Assembly: GCA_902826695.1 (NCBI GenBank)
Contig: CADEFU010000003.1
Coordinates: 186,001 to 250,000 of the forward strand
Direction: 5' to 3'
DNA length: 64,000 nucleotides
Origin: an uncultured Alphaproteobacteria bacterium
GTDB taxonomy: Bacteria > Pseudomonadota > Alphaproteobacteria > Micropepsales > Micropepsaceae
In this document: piece after piece, positions 9,030-16,449 of the stretch
How positions within the stretch are numbered: the stretch's first letter is position 1
How the letters are laid out: each line of letters begins with the position of its first letter
Position numbers and translations under genes: made by a program
Notes under the pieces: generated by a model
Seen by the model: the letters and a program-made list of their open reading frames with translations, nothing else
The model's database searches: none
Told to the model about the DNA's origin: nothing

Positions 9030-10835
9030 TCAGAAGTGGAATCCGAAGCCGAACATCACCGGCTGCACCCCGAAGAGGCCGAGGCCGCCGAGCGGAATGC
9101 CGGCCAGGATCAGAAGGAACGGTACCCAGGCGATGGTGCGGAACGGGCCGTAGTCCCAGCCGGTCACATGCATCACCGGCAGCATGAAGAAGCCGATGGC
9201 GAGCCCAAGCAGCGCAACTTGGAAGCTCATAACGGCGGCGACCAGGAACACCGCGGCAGCGGCGAACTCGAACGCGCGCACGCCGGCAGAGTCCGGATGC
9301 GTTTCGCCGAAGAACTTTGAAACGCCCTGACGCAACGTGCGCGAGGGGCCTGACGCATCCGCGCGGCTCTTATCGCCCGTCACCAGGAATCGCGCCTTGC
9401 CGGTGATGCCATAGCCGATCACCGATATCGCCGAGAGCGGGCTCAGCGACGCGTAGAGTGCCGTCGAGTGCGCGAGGAAGCGCACGAGCGTTGCGGGCTT
9501 GCGCCACAGCTCCGCAATGAAGCAAAGCACCGGCCCAACAAGACAAGCAATGGTTACGAGGTAGAAGTCCCAGGTGAACAGGTGAGTCATCGCCGCCGGG
9601 ATCGTGATCACGGGCAGCAGCAACTCCGTCAGCCCGAGCTCGATCGTCATGATCCGCGTCTCGCCCAACAGCGCGGGCAGCACGATGCTCGCGTTGATCA
9701 TGAACAGGAAGAAGAAGAACGTGAGCGGCAGATTCATCGTCGGAAACAGGATGTCGAGCTTCTCGGTCCAGCTCATCCTGGGCGCCTTCAAGATGCGCCA
9801 TGTCCATTGATGCAGGAACTCGCACGTGCCGCGCGTCCACTTCACGTGGCGCACGCGGAACGCCCGCACCGTCTCGGGAAACTCCTCAAGGCATACGACA
9901 TCTTCGGCGAATGTGCCGAAATAGCCGTGCTCGCGGATCGCGATCGCATAGCCCAGATCTTCGGACACGATTTCCGGGAAGCCGCCGATCTCTTCCCAGC
10001 ACTGGCGCCGCAGCAGCGCACCGTGGCCCAGGAACATCACGAACCCGTAGCGATTGCGCAGAGGCTGATACCAGCGCCAATGCACGTCGATGCCGATGCG
10101 CATGTCGCTCTTGAGCGCGTTCTCGGCGTCGTCCACGCAGCGGTGGTTCGCTTGGATGAAGCCGCACTGCGGATCGGCCAGCATGCGCGGCACCAGCCGC
10201 GAGAGGAAATCGCGCGGCAGAATCTCGTCGGCATCGACCACGGCAAAGAACGGCTCGCGCGCAATGGTCTTGAGCGCGTTGTTCATGTTGCCGGCCTTGA
10301 AGCCTTGCCGGTCGGCGCGCCGCACGACGCGCACGCGGCCCGGATGGCGCGCCGCAAACAGGTCGACGCGCGCCCGGTAGAGCGGATCGGAGCTGTCGTC
10401 GAGCACGTACATCGTATAGTTCGCGTAGGAAAGGCCGATGCACGACTCTGCGCTCGCCTCCACGAAGTCGTTGCACGTCGTGTAGAGCAGGGCCACCTGC
10501 GGTCCCATGCCGATCGGCGCGATGTCGCTCGCGGCTGGCTGCGTGCGCCGGTAGTGCATCGCAAAACCGACAACGGCGATGTTGTAGATCCCATAAAGCC
10601 ACGCGATCAGCGTGAACACGATGAAATAGGAGAGCGAGGCGGCGGACGCCGCCCCTTGCGCCGCCGACAACGTCTCGACGAGCCGCGGCCCCATCAGCAC
10701 GATGAGTGCCGTCCAAACGCCGAACACGGCAAGCTGCAGATGCGGCCGGCGCCGCTTCTCGTTACGCAGCGCCGCTTGCGGAAGCTGCGGCGCCTCAAGG
10801 CGCTCGCGCGCATAAGTGTCGAAACTGTCGAGCAT
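9030..10835 (-). CDS. Membrane glycosyltransferase family 2 (cellulose-synthase-like)
   Basis: 601 residues. Two N-terminal membrane helices (about 33-55 and 66-93) are followed by a cytosolic GT2 domain with DDSS (146-149), DAD (201-203) and ED (292-293). The product-binding motif is RHVKW (329-333) instead of the usual QxxRW. Six or so helices follow. This is the topology of processive polysaccharide synthases that polymerise and extrude a beta-linked chain. No PilZ domain is visible. The start at 10835 is used because it falls 10 bases after the stop of the upstream TPR/porin gene. The pair is probably one operon for synthesis and outer-membrane export of an unknown polymer. Confidence 0.9.
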   Translation of the reverse strand: MLDSFDTYARERLEAPQLPQAALRNEKRRRPHLQLAVFGVWTALIVLMGPRLVETLSAAQGAASAASLSYFIVFTLIAWLYGIYNIAVVGFAMHYRRTQPAASDIAPIGMGPQVALLYTTCNDFVEASAESCIGLSYANYTMYVLDDSSDPLYRARVDLFAARHPGRVRVVRRADRQGFKAGNMNNALKTIAREPFFAVVDADEILPRDFLSRLVPRMLADPQCGFIQANHRCVDDAENALKSDMRIGIDVHWRWYQPLRNRYGFVMFLGHGALLRRQCWEEIGGFPEIVSEDLGYAIAIREHGYFGTFAEDVVCLEEFPETVRAFRVRHVKWTRGTCEFLHQWTWRILKAPRMSWTEKLDILFPTMNLPLTFFFFLFMINASIVLPALLGETRIMTIELGLTELLLPVITIPAAMTHLFTWDFYLVTIACLVGPVLCFIAELWRKPATLVRFLAHSTALYASLSPLSAISVIGYGITGKARFLVTGDKSRADASGPSRTLRQGVSKFFGETHPDSAGVRAFEFAAAAVFLVAAVMSFQVALLGLAIGFFMLPVMHVTGWDYGPFRTIAWVPFLLILAGIPLGGLGLFGVQPVMFGFGFHF

Positions 10836-10845
10836 GGGGCGCGCC

Positions 10846-12111
10846 TCAGTCGCCGAACCGGAACGACACACCCACCATCACGGTGGTGTAGTCGTTGTTC
10901 GGCGCTTCCTCATGGCGCACCATCAGATGCGCCTCGTAGTCGTCCGCGATCGGGATGCTGATGCGGCCGTCGGCCACGAACACGCCGCCGTCGTTGCCGG
11001 GGACGTCGCTATCGATGACGCCGCCGCCGACGCCGGCCGCCGCCGACCAGCCGTCTTCGTCGCGATACTCGACATGCACGATGCCGCGCCATTCGTTGTC
11101 GTCGCTGGCGCCCGTGTTCGCATAGAACAAGGCAGGCTCGATCCGCCAACCTTTCGCGACCTCGAACCCATAGGAGGCGTAGACGAGTTCGTCCGTGTAG
11201 CCGTCGCTGTGCGGACTGATCTGGACCCCAAGCTTGTGCACGTTCGTGCCGTCCAGATGCACCGCCTCGACGCGATAGATCTGCTGATCGTCCCCATCCG
11301 GCAGATCGCGGTAGCCGAACTCGGCGATGCCCTGCCAATGTTCGTTGAACTGATGCAGAACGCTCGCATAGTAGGTTTCCGCATCCGCACCAGTCCGCGC
11401 GAGCGCCGGGTTGTCCAGGCTCAAACTGTTGTCGTAGCGAAGCGCGAGCCGCCAATCGTCTTGCGGCCAGTACGCGGCCTCGACCGAACGCAAACCGGCA
11501 TCGCCGTTCGACGTCGTACCGGCCCAAACATGCAGCTCGCCCCACATGCGCCGCGGCGCGGCTTGCGGCGTTTCTTTCACCGCCGCAACGGGCTGTGCCT
11601 GCGCGAGCGCCGTTTTGATCTCGGCATCGTTCGGCCAGCGCGCGGAAGCGTCCTCGAACACTTTGCGCGCGTCCGCGTGCCGCCCGCTCCAGAGATAAGT
11701 GAAGCCAAGCCCTTTCGTAGCGCCCGCATTGTCCGGCGCCAGCGCGAGTGCCGCTTTGAACGAACGCTCCGCCTCCGCGTACTGCTTGTTCCAGGCGTAC
11801 GAGTAACCGATGCCCGTCAGCGCCTGAAGATTGTTCGGATCGCGCGCGAGTACGGCGCGATAGTCGGACTGAGCCGCATCGTGCTTGCCAGCCCAGGCGC
11901 GCGCCGTCGCGCGACCGTTCAGCGCGCGCGCATCGTCCGGCGTCTTCTTGAGCAGCTTGTCGTAAGCGGCTTCAGCGGCAGCGGCATCGCCACGCGCGGC
12001 TTTCGCGTCGGCGTCATAATAGCGGTCGGCCGCGATGGCCAATGCTGGCAAGCCGACGGAAAAACCAAGAGCAACGCCAAGAGCGGCGTAGCGAGTTGCG
12101 GAAGGAAGCAC
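10846..12111 (-). CDS. TPR plus outer-membrane beta-barrel protein (YaiO/PgaA-like)
   Basis: About 421 residues. The GTG at 12111 gives a proper signal peptide (LPSATRYAAL... ending AIAA-D); a TTG at 12144 would add eleven residues. The mature N-terminus (to about residue 165) contains four TPR-like repeats such as NLQALTGIGYSYAWNKQYAEAE and a paralogous repeat with YLWSGRHADAR. The C-terminal 230 residues alternate aromatic and charged beta strands and end in VGVSFRFGD, close to the terminal-Phe signature of barrels. This combines the roles of a TPR scaffold and an outer-membrane pore in polysaccharide export. It lies immediately upstream of, and is probably co-transcribed with, the GT2 synthase. 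Confidence 0.82.
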   Translation of the reverse strand: MLPSATRYAALGVALGFSVGLPALAIAADRYYDADAKAARGDAAAAEAAYDKLLKKTPDDARALNGRATARAWAGKHDAAQSDYRAVLARDPNNLQALTGIGYSYAWNKQYAEAERSFKAALALAPDNAGATKGLGFTYLWSGRHADARKVFEDASARWPNDAEIKTALAQAQPVAAVKETPQAAPRRMWGELHVWAGTTSNGDAGLRSVEAAYWPQDDWRLALRYDNSLSLDNPALARTGADAETYYASVLHQFNEHWQGIAEFGYRDLPDGDDQQIYRVEAVHLDGTNVHKLGVQISPHSDGYTDELVYASYGFEVAKGWRIEPALFYANTGASDDNEWRGIVHVEYRDEDGWSAAAGVGGGVIDSDVPGNDGGVFVADGRISIPIADDYEAHLMVRHEEAPNNDYTTVMVGVSFRFGD

Positions 12112-12186
12112 GTGGAACCCCAAATAGCTTCCAACAACGCACAAGTGCGCCCCTTTATTCCCGCAAGCTTCGTGTTTCTTTAAGCG

Positions 12187-12208
12187 CGCCTGACGCCTGA
12201 GTCAGGCG
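12187..12208 (-). terminator. Stem-loop after ispH
   Basis: The heptamer CGCCTGA occurs twice in tandem (12187-12193 and 12194-12200) and is followed by its complement TCAGGCG at 12202-12208, so two alternative hairpins can form. It lies just past the ispH stop. There is no clean U-run on either strand, so termination is only a suggestion. Confidence 0.4.
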
Positions 12209-12214
12209 AAAAGG

Positions 12215-13168
12215 TTAAGCCAACGCCCGCGGCAGGCGAAACGTCACGGTCTCGCGCGCGGTCGTCGTCTCTTCGACGGTGACGTCGTACCGTCCTCGAA
12301 ACGCGTCGATCACTTCGGTAATGAGAACATCCGGCGCCGATGCACCGGCGGTGAGGCCGACGACGCGCGCACCTTCGATCATCGACCAGTCGATATCGCC
12401 GGCGCGCTGCACGAGCGCGGCGCGCTTCACACCGGCGCGCGAGGCGACCTCGACGAGCCGCATCGAGTTCGACGAATTCGGCGCACCGATCACGAGCAGC
12501 ACGTCCGAGCGCGACGCGATCGCCTTCACCGCTTCTTGCCGGTTCGTCGTGGCGTAGCAGATGTCTTCCTTGTGCGGCGTCGCGATCAGCGGGAACCGCC
12601 GCCGCAACACGGCGACGATCGCGGCGGTGTCGTCCACCGAAAGCGTCGTCTGCGTGATGTAGGCAAGCCGCGCCGGATCTTCAGCGGCAAACGCTTCCGC
12701 ATCCGCAACGGTCTCGATCAGCTTCACCGCGCCGGGCGGCAATTGCCCCATCGTGCCCACGACCTCCGGATGCCCGGCATGCCCGATCAGCACGATCTCG
12801 CGCCCCGAATCATGGTGGCGCTCGGCCTCCACATGCACCTTGGAAACGAGCGGGCAGGTTGCATCGAGCGCGTTCAACCGCCGCTCCCGCGCATGCGCCG
12901 GCACCGATTTCGGCACGCCGTGCGCGGAAAAGACGACGGGCGCGCCCTCGGGCACCGCGTCGAGCTCCTTCACGAACACCGCGCCCTTTTTCTCAAGTCC
13001 CTCAACGACAAAGCGGTTGTGGACGATTTCGTGCCGCACATAGACCGGCGCGCCAAAGCGCTCCAGCGCGCGCTCCACGATCTGGATTGCGCGGTCCACG
13101 CCCGCGCAAAACCCACGCGGTGCAGCCAGGAGTATAGTCAGCTTCTCTTTTGACAACGTGACGCCCAT
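12215..13168 (-). CDS. ispH: 4-hydroxy-3-methylbut-2-enyl diphosphate reductase
   Basis: 317 residues. The last enzyme of the non-mevalonate isoprenoid pathway, reducing HMBPP to IPP and DMAPP with a [4Fe-4S] cluster. The three cluster Cys are visible in [25 protein letters not shown] and [11 protein letters not shown]. The HEIVHN and GHAGHPEV blocks hold the substrate-binding His residues, TQTTLSVDD the catalytic Thr region, and APNSSNS the diphosphate-binding Ser-x-Asn. The ATG at 13168 is preferred over the adjacent GTG at 13171. Divergent from the CDGSH gene with only 38 bases between them. Confidence 0.97.
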   Translation of the reverse strand: MGVTLSKEKLTILLAAPRGFCAGVDRAIQIVERALERFGAPVYVRHEIVHNRFVVEGLEKKGAVFVKELDAVPEGAPVVFSAHGVPKSVPAHARERRLNALDATCPLVSKVHVEAERHHDSGREIVLIGHAGHPEVVGTMGQLPPGAVKLIETVADAEAFAAEDPARLAYITQTTLSVDDTAAIVAVLRRRFPLIATPHKEDICYATTNRQEAVKAIASRSDVLLVIGAPNSSNSMRLVEVASRAGVKRAALVQRAGDIDWSMIEGARVVGLTAGASAPDVLITEVIDAFRGRYDVTVEETTTARETVTFRLPRALA

Positions 13169-13206
13169 CACTTAACGCTCGACCTCAAGAATATAGGGGT
13201 TCGGGG

Positions 13207-13458
13207 ATGGAAGGCCCAGAGAAAGGTACTGTGGCGGGACGCGCGCCCATACCGGTCGAGGTAACGGCCGGAAAGTCCTATTGGTGGTGCGCCTGCGGCC
13301 AGTCGAAGAAACAACCGTTCTGCGACGGCAGCCACAAAGGCTCGGCGTTCACGCCGCTCGAATACAAAGCAACCGAAACGAAGAAAGTCTTCTTCTGCGC
13401 GTGCAAGCAGACGGCAAACGTCCCGCTCTGCGACGGCACGCACAACAAACTTCCGTAA
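13207..13458 (+). CDS. CDGSH iron-sulfur domain protein (two motifs)
   Basis: 83 residues with two CDGSH-type sites: CACGQSKKQPFCDGSHKG and CACKQTANVPLCDGTHN. Each binds a [2Fe-2S] cluster through three Cys and one His, as in mitoNEET-family proteins. The tandem arrangement in a short soluble protein is the common bacterial form. It is likely cytosolic and involved in redox or cluster transfer; no partner is evident. It is divergent from ispH, itself an iron-sulfur enzyme, and followed at once by a small secreted protein. Confidence 0.9.
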   Translation: MEGPEKGTVAGRAPIPVEVTAGKSYWWCACGQSKKQPFCDGSHKGSAFTPLEYKATETKKVFFCACKQTANVPLCDGTHNKLP

Positions 13459-13473
13459 AGGGTGGAGGCGTCA

Positions 13474-13983
13474 GTGGCTCATAAGACAATCGCAGTGGCA
13501 CTCGTGGTGGCGGCAACGGCGAGCATTGCGTTCGCGAAATCGCAAGCGCGCGTGCCCGCTGAACGGTGTCCCTCCATCAGCGTCCTGGGCGACGCGACCC
13601 GCATCACCCAGATGGCGGGCTCCAAGATCGACCTTAAAGCCGAAATCCAGGCCCCTTCGCTCGCTTGCACCGTCGCGGGCGGTACGGCGAACGCGCGGCT
13701 CTCCTTCAACGTGAAGAGCGCGATCGCGCCCACTAGCGACATCGCCCCGCGCAGCGTCCCCTATTTCGTGGCCATCATCGAAGGCGGCGAAGTGATCGCC
13801 AAAGAAGTCTTCGACCTCAAACTGAACTTCACCGCCGACCGCATGCTGAAGGTGAAGGAGTCCGTCGCCAAGATCGACATCCCGATCGCCCCCGGCAAAG
13901 AGGCGCAAGACTACTCGGTCACGATCGGCTTCCAACTCACCGAAGAACAAGCCGAATACAACCGCACCGCCGCCGCGCGGTAG
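13474..13983 (+). CDS. Small exported protein, unknown
   Basis: 169 residues. The GTG at 13474 is preceded by GGAGG with a 6-base gap and opens a signal peptide MAHKTIAVALVVAATASIAFA. The mature part has two Cys (CPSIS and LACTVAGG) likely paired, and is rich in beta-strand sequence, for example ARLSFNVKSAI, VPYFVAIIEGGEVIAKEVF and YSVTIGFQL. It looks like a compact periplasmic beta-sandwich. No family recognised. Only 15 bases separate it from the CDGSH gene, so they may be co-transcribed. Confidence 0.75.
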   Translation: MAHKTIAVALVVAATASIAFAKSQARVPAERCPSISVLGDATRITQMAGSKIDLKAEIQAPSLACTVAGGTANARLSFNVKSAIAPTSDIAPRSVPYFVAIIEGGEVIAKEVFDLKLNFTADRMLKVKESVAKIDIPIAPGKEAQDYSVTIGFQLTEEQAEYNRTAAAR

Positions 13984-13994
13984 GTGCAGCAAAG

Positions 13995-14340
13995 AAAGAA
14001 GATTGAACCACCAAGCACACCAAGGGCACCAAGACGCCTGTGGGCGATAGCGCACGCCGGCGTCGTGGCGACGCTGCAAGAAGATGTCTCACGCGAAGCC
14101 GCGAAGGCATGAAGTAAAGACGCGAAACACGTCCCTTTCTTCGCGCGCCGCAGGCGCGCAATCGATGGCAAGATAGGCGCTTCGCGCCTAAAGCCTGTCC
14201 CGACTTTTCGCGCCTTTACTTCATGCCTTCGCGGCTTCGCGTGAAACCCCCTTTCAGGAGCATCCGCCCAACCAACCTCGGCAAACCGGCCAGAGCCGCT
14301 TGGTGCACTTGGTGTGCTTGGTGGTTCAACCTTCTTACTT
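13995..14340. repeat. Nested imperfect inverted repeat, about 350 bp
   Basis: The non-coding stretch between the secreted protein and argS is built as nested inverted repeats. Outer arms 13995-14031 and 14301-14340 contain ACCACCAAGCACACCAAGG and its complement. Inner arms 14087-14127 and 14206-14245 match over about 40 bases with only a few mismatches (core GAAGCCGCGAAGGCATGAAG). Two short perfect hairpins sit in the middle: 14143-14159 (GCGCGCC, loop GCA) and 14174-14190 (TAGGCGC, loop TTC). No gene fits here. It resembles dispersed intergenic repeats of the CACCAAG / GCGAAG kind. Confidence 0.85.
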
Positions 14341-14390
14341 TCTGCCGCACGTGACAGACCCCGCCGCCCCACGCTAAACCCCGCCCCACC

Positions 14391-16190
14391 ATGGCAACCC
14401 TGACGCAAATCCTCACCACCCTCGCCGCCGACGCCTTCAAGGCGGAGGGGCTCGATCCCGCTTACGGCACGGTCACGACCTCCGACCGCCCGGACCTGGC
14501 GCAGTTTCAATGCAACGGCGCGCTCCCCGCCGCGAAAGCGCAAAAGCAAAACCCGAAGGCGCTCGCCGAAAAAATCGCAGCCCGCCTGAAAGCCGACCCG
14601 CGGCTGGCGAAGGTGGAGATCGCAGGCCCCGGCTTCATCAACATGGACCTCACCGACGAAGCGCTTGCCGCCCACATCGACAAGCTCCGTGACGACCCGC
14701 GCTGCGGCGTCCCCACGCGCGCCACCCCGCAAACCGTGATCATCGACTTCGGCGGCCCGAACATCGCCAAGACCATGCACGCGGGCCACCTGCGCTCGCT
14801 CGTCATCGGCGACGCGCTGCAGCGCCTGCACCGCTTCATGGGCGATAAGGTGATCAGCGACGTCCACTTCGGCGATTGGGGCCTGCAGATGGGCCAGCTG
14901 ATCACGGAGCTGAAACGCGAACAGCCGAACTTGCCCTACTTCGACGAGGCGAACAAAGGCCCGTACCCGAACCAATCCCCCGTCACGATGGAGGATCTGG
15001 AGCGCATCTACCCCAAGGCCAGCGCCGCCTGCAAAGCCGACCCTGAGCGCCTCGACGAAGCGCGCAAAGCGACGGCCGAGCTTCAGGCCGGCCGCCCCGG
15101 CTACCGCGCGCTGTGGGAACACTTTCGCGGCGTCTCCTTCGCAGGCGTGCGCCGCGAGTTCGACGCGCTCGACATCAGCTTCGACTGGTGGAAGGGCGAA
15201 AGCGACGTCGACAAGCTGGTCGCGCCCATGGTGGACGATCTGAAACGCCGCGGCCTGGCGGTCGAAAGCCAAGGCGCGCTCGTCATCCACATCGCGGAGG
15301 AGGGCGACAAACGCGAACTCCCCCCGCTGATCGTGCAAAAGAGCGACGGCGCGGCGCTGTACGAGACGACCGACCTCGCCACGATCGTGGACCGCGTGGC
15401 GAAGGCCGACCCCGACCTCATGCTCTACGTCGTCGGCCAACCCCAACACGACCACTTCGAAAAAGTCTTCCGCGGCGCCAGGAAAGCGGGCCTCGCCGGC
15501 AAAGCGACGCTCGAACACATCGGCTTCGGCACCGTCAACGGCCCCGACGGCAAACCCTTCCGCACAAGAGCGGGCGGCACGGTGAAACTCTTCGACCTGA
15601 TCGAACAAGCGAAACAAGAAGCGAGGAAGGCGCTGAGGGAACTGGCAATCGCGCGCGGCGAAAATCCACCGGAAGAACGCGACATGTCCCCCGAAGCTTT
15701 AGCGGAGGGGGAAGAGATCGCAAGACAAGTCGGCCTCGCCGCAATCAAATTCGCCGACCTGCAAAACCACCGCCTGACGAACTACGTCTTCGACCTAGCA
15801 AGGTTCACAAAATTCGAAGGCGAAACCGGCCCGTACCTCCAATACGCCGCCGTGCGGTGTAAGTCGCTGCAGCTGAAGGCGGTGCAGATGGGACACTGGC
15901 CGGACGCGATATCGCGCATCGAAAGTGACGCCGATCGGAATCTCGCGTTGACGCTCGACCGTTTGCCGGGCGCCATCGACCAAGCCACAGCCAAACGAGC
16001 GCCGAACGTCTTGTGTTCCTACGTATTCGAACTCGCACAAGCATTCAGCCGCTTTTGGGCGGCGCACAACATCGTCAACGAGCGTGACGAGGAACTGCGC
16101 GGCGCACGTCTCAGCCTGTGCGCACTAACCTTTACAGCGTTGACGCGATCACTGTCCCTTCTCGGCATCGAAGTTCCTGAGCGGATGTAG
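14391..16190 (+). CDS. argS: Arginyl-tRNA synthetase
   Basis: 599 residues. Class I aminoacyl-tRNA synthetase charging tRNA-Arg. The N-terminal tRNA-binding domain (1-110) is followed by the HIGH-type motif HAGHLRSLVIGD (130 onward) and by FGDWGLQMGQLI. The KMSKS loop is replaced by FRTRAGGTVKL, as in most ArgRS. The C-terminal helical anticodon domain ends LLGIEVPERM. Codon choice changes over the last 330 bases compared with the body, and a diverged copy of the final 50 codons lies directly downstream (16243-16395). The gene is intact, but its 3' end may have been replaced by recombination. Confidence 0.96.
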   Translation: MATLTQILTTLAADAFKAEGLDPAYGTVTTSDRPDLAQFQCNGALPAAKAQKQNPKALAEKIAARLKADPRLAKVEIAGPGFINMDLTDEALAAHIDKLRDDPRCGVPTRATPQTVIIDFGGPNIAKTMHAGHLRSLVIGDALQRLHRFMGDKVISDVHFGDWGLQMGQLITELKREQPNLPYFDEANKGPYPNQSPVTMEDLERIYPKASAACKADPERLDEARKATAELQAGRPGYRALWEHFRGVSFAGVRREFDALDISFDWWKGESDVDKLVAPMVDDLKRRGLAVESQGALVIHIAEEGDKRELPPLIVQKSDGAALYETTDLATIVDRVAKADPDLMLYVVGQPQHDHFEKVFRGARKAGLAGKATLEHIGFGTVNGPDGKPFRTRAGGTVKLFDLIEQAKQEARKALRELAIARGENPPEERDMSPEALAEGEEIARQVGLAAIKFADLQNHRLTNYVFDLARFTKFEGETGPYLQYAAVRCKSLQLKAVQMGHWPDAISRIESDADRNLALTLDRLPGAIDQATAKRAPNVLCSYVFELAQAFSRFWAAHNIVNERDEELRGARLSLCALTFTALTRSLSLLGIEVPERM

Positions 16191-16210
16191 ACGGACAGCC
16201 AAGCCTCCTG

Positions 16211-16233
16211 TCCTCCGCTTTAGCGAAGGAGGA
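16211..16233. repeat. Hairpin between argS stop and argS relic
   Basis: TCCTCCGCT followed by TT and AGCGAAGGAGGA forms a near-perfect stem. It lies exactly between the intact argS stop and the start of the diverged duplicate 3' end, so it may be an argS terminator or a junction element. Confidence 0.5.
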
Positions 16234-16242
16234 TCGACCTCA

Positions 16243-16395
16243 GCCCAGCGCTTCTCCAGCTTCTACGCCGCCCACCACATCCTAAGCGAAGAAAACGCCC
16301 CCCTCCGCGCCCGCCCAACCCTCTGCCACCTCGCCCTAACCCAACTCCAATCTACATTGACCATTCTCGGCATCGAGCCACCGGAGCGGATGTAG
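16243..16395 (+). pseudogene. Relic of a second argS 3' end
   Basis: Translated in frame with the TAG at 16393-16395, these 50 codons begin AQRFSSFYAAHHIL and end LTILGIEPPERM. They align without large gaps to the last 51 codons of the intact argS (AQAFSRFWAAHNIV ... LSLLGIEVPERM), about half of the residues being identical. The last 12 bases (GAGCGGATGTAG) are identical to the end of argS, and CTCGGCATCGA is shared just before. Upstream of it the homology stops at the hairpin. This is a genuine second argS tail, either the original end displaced by an incoming one or the remnant of an integration at the argS 3' end. Confidence 0.85.
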
Positions 16396-16411
16396 AATCT
16401 TGCGAGGGTCA

Positions 16412-16428
16412 ACACGTATTAATCGTGT
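16412..16428. repeat. Short inverted repeat at the RADAR edge
   Basis: ACACG and CGTGT are separated by the 7-base AT-rich TATTAAT. The site lies between the argS relic and the end of rdrB. It could serve as a weak terminator for rdrB or mark an island boundary. Confidence 0.35.
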
Positions 16429-16449
16429 CCCTATAGCTCGAATCAACTC

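Noticed and set aside
9468-10961. 497-codon frame antisense to the GT2 synthase
   Set aside because: Arg/His-rich composition, no domain, and the opposite strand has clear GT2 motifs.
13911-15617. 568-codon minus-strand frame across the inverted repeat and argS
   Set aside because: It crosses non-coding repeats and argS, with no recognisable domain.
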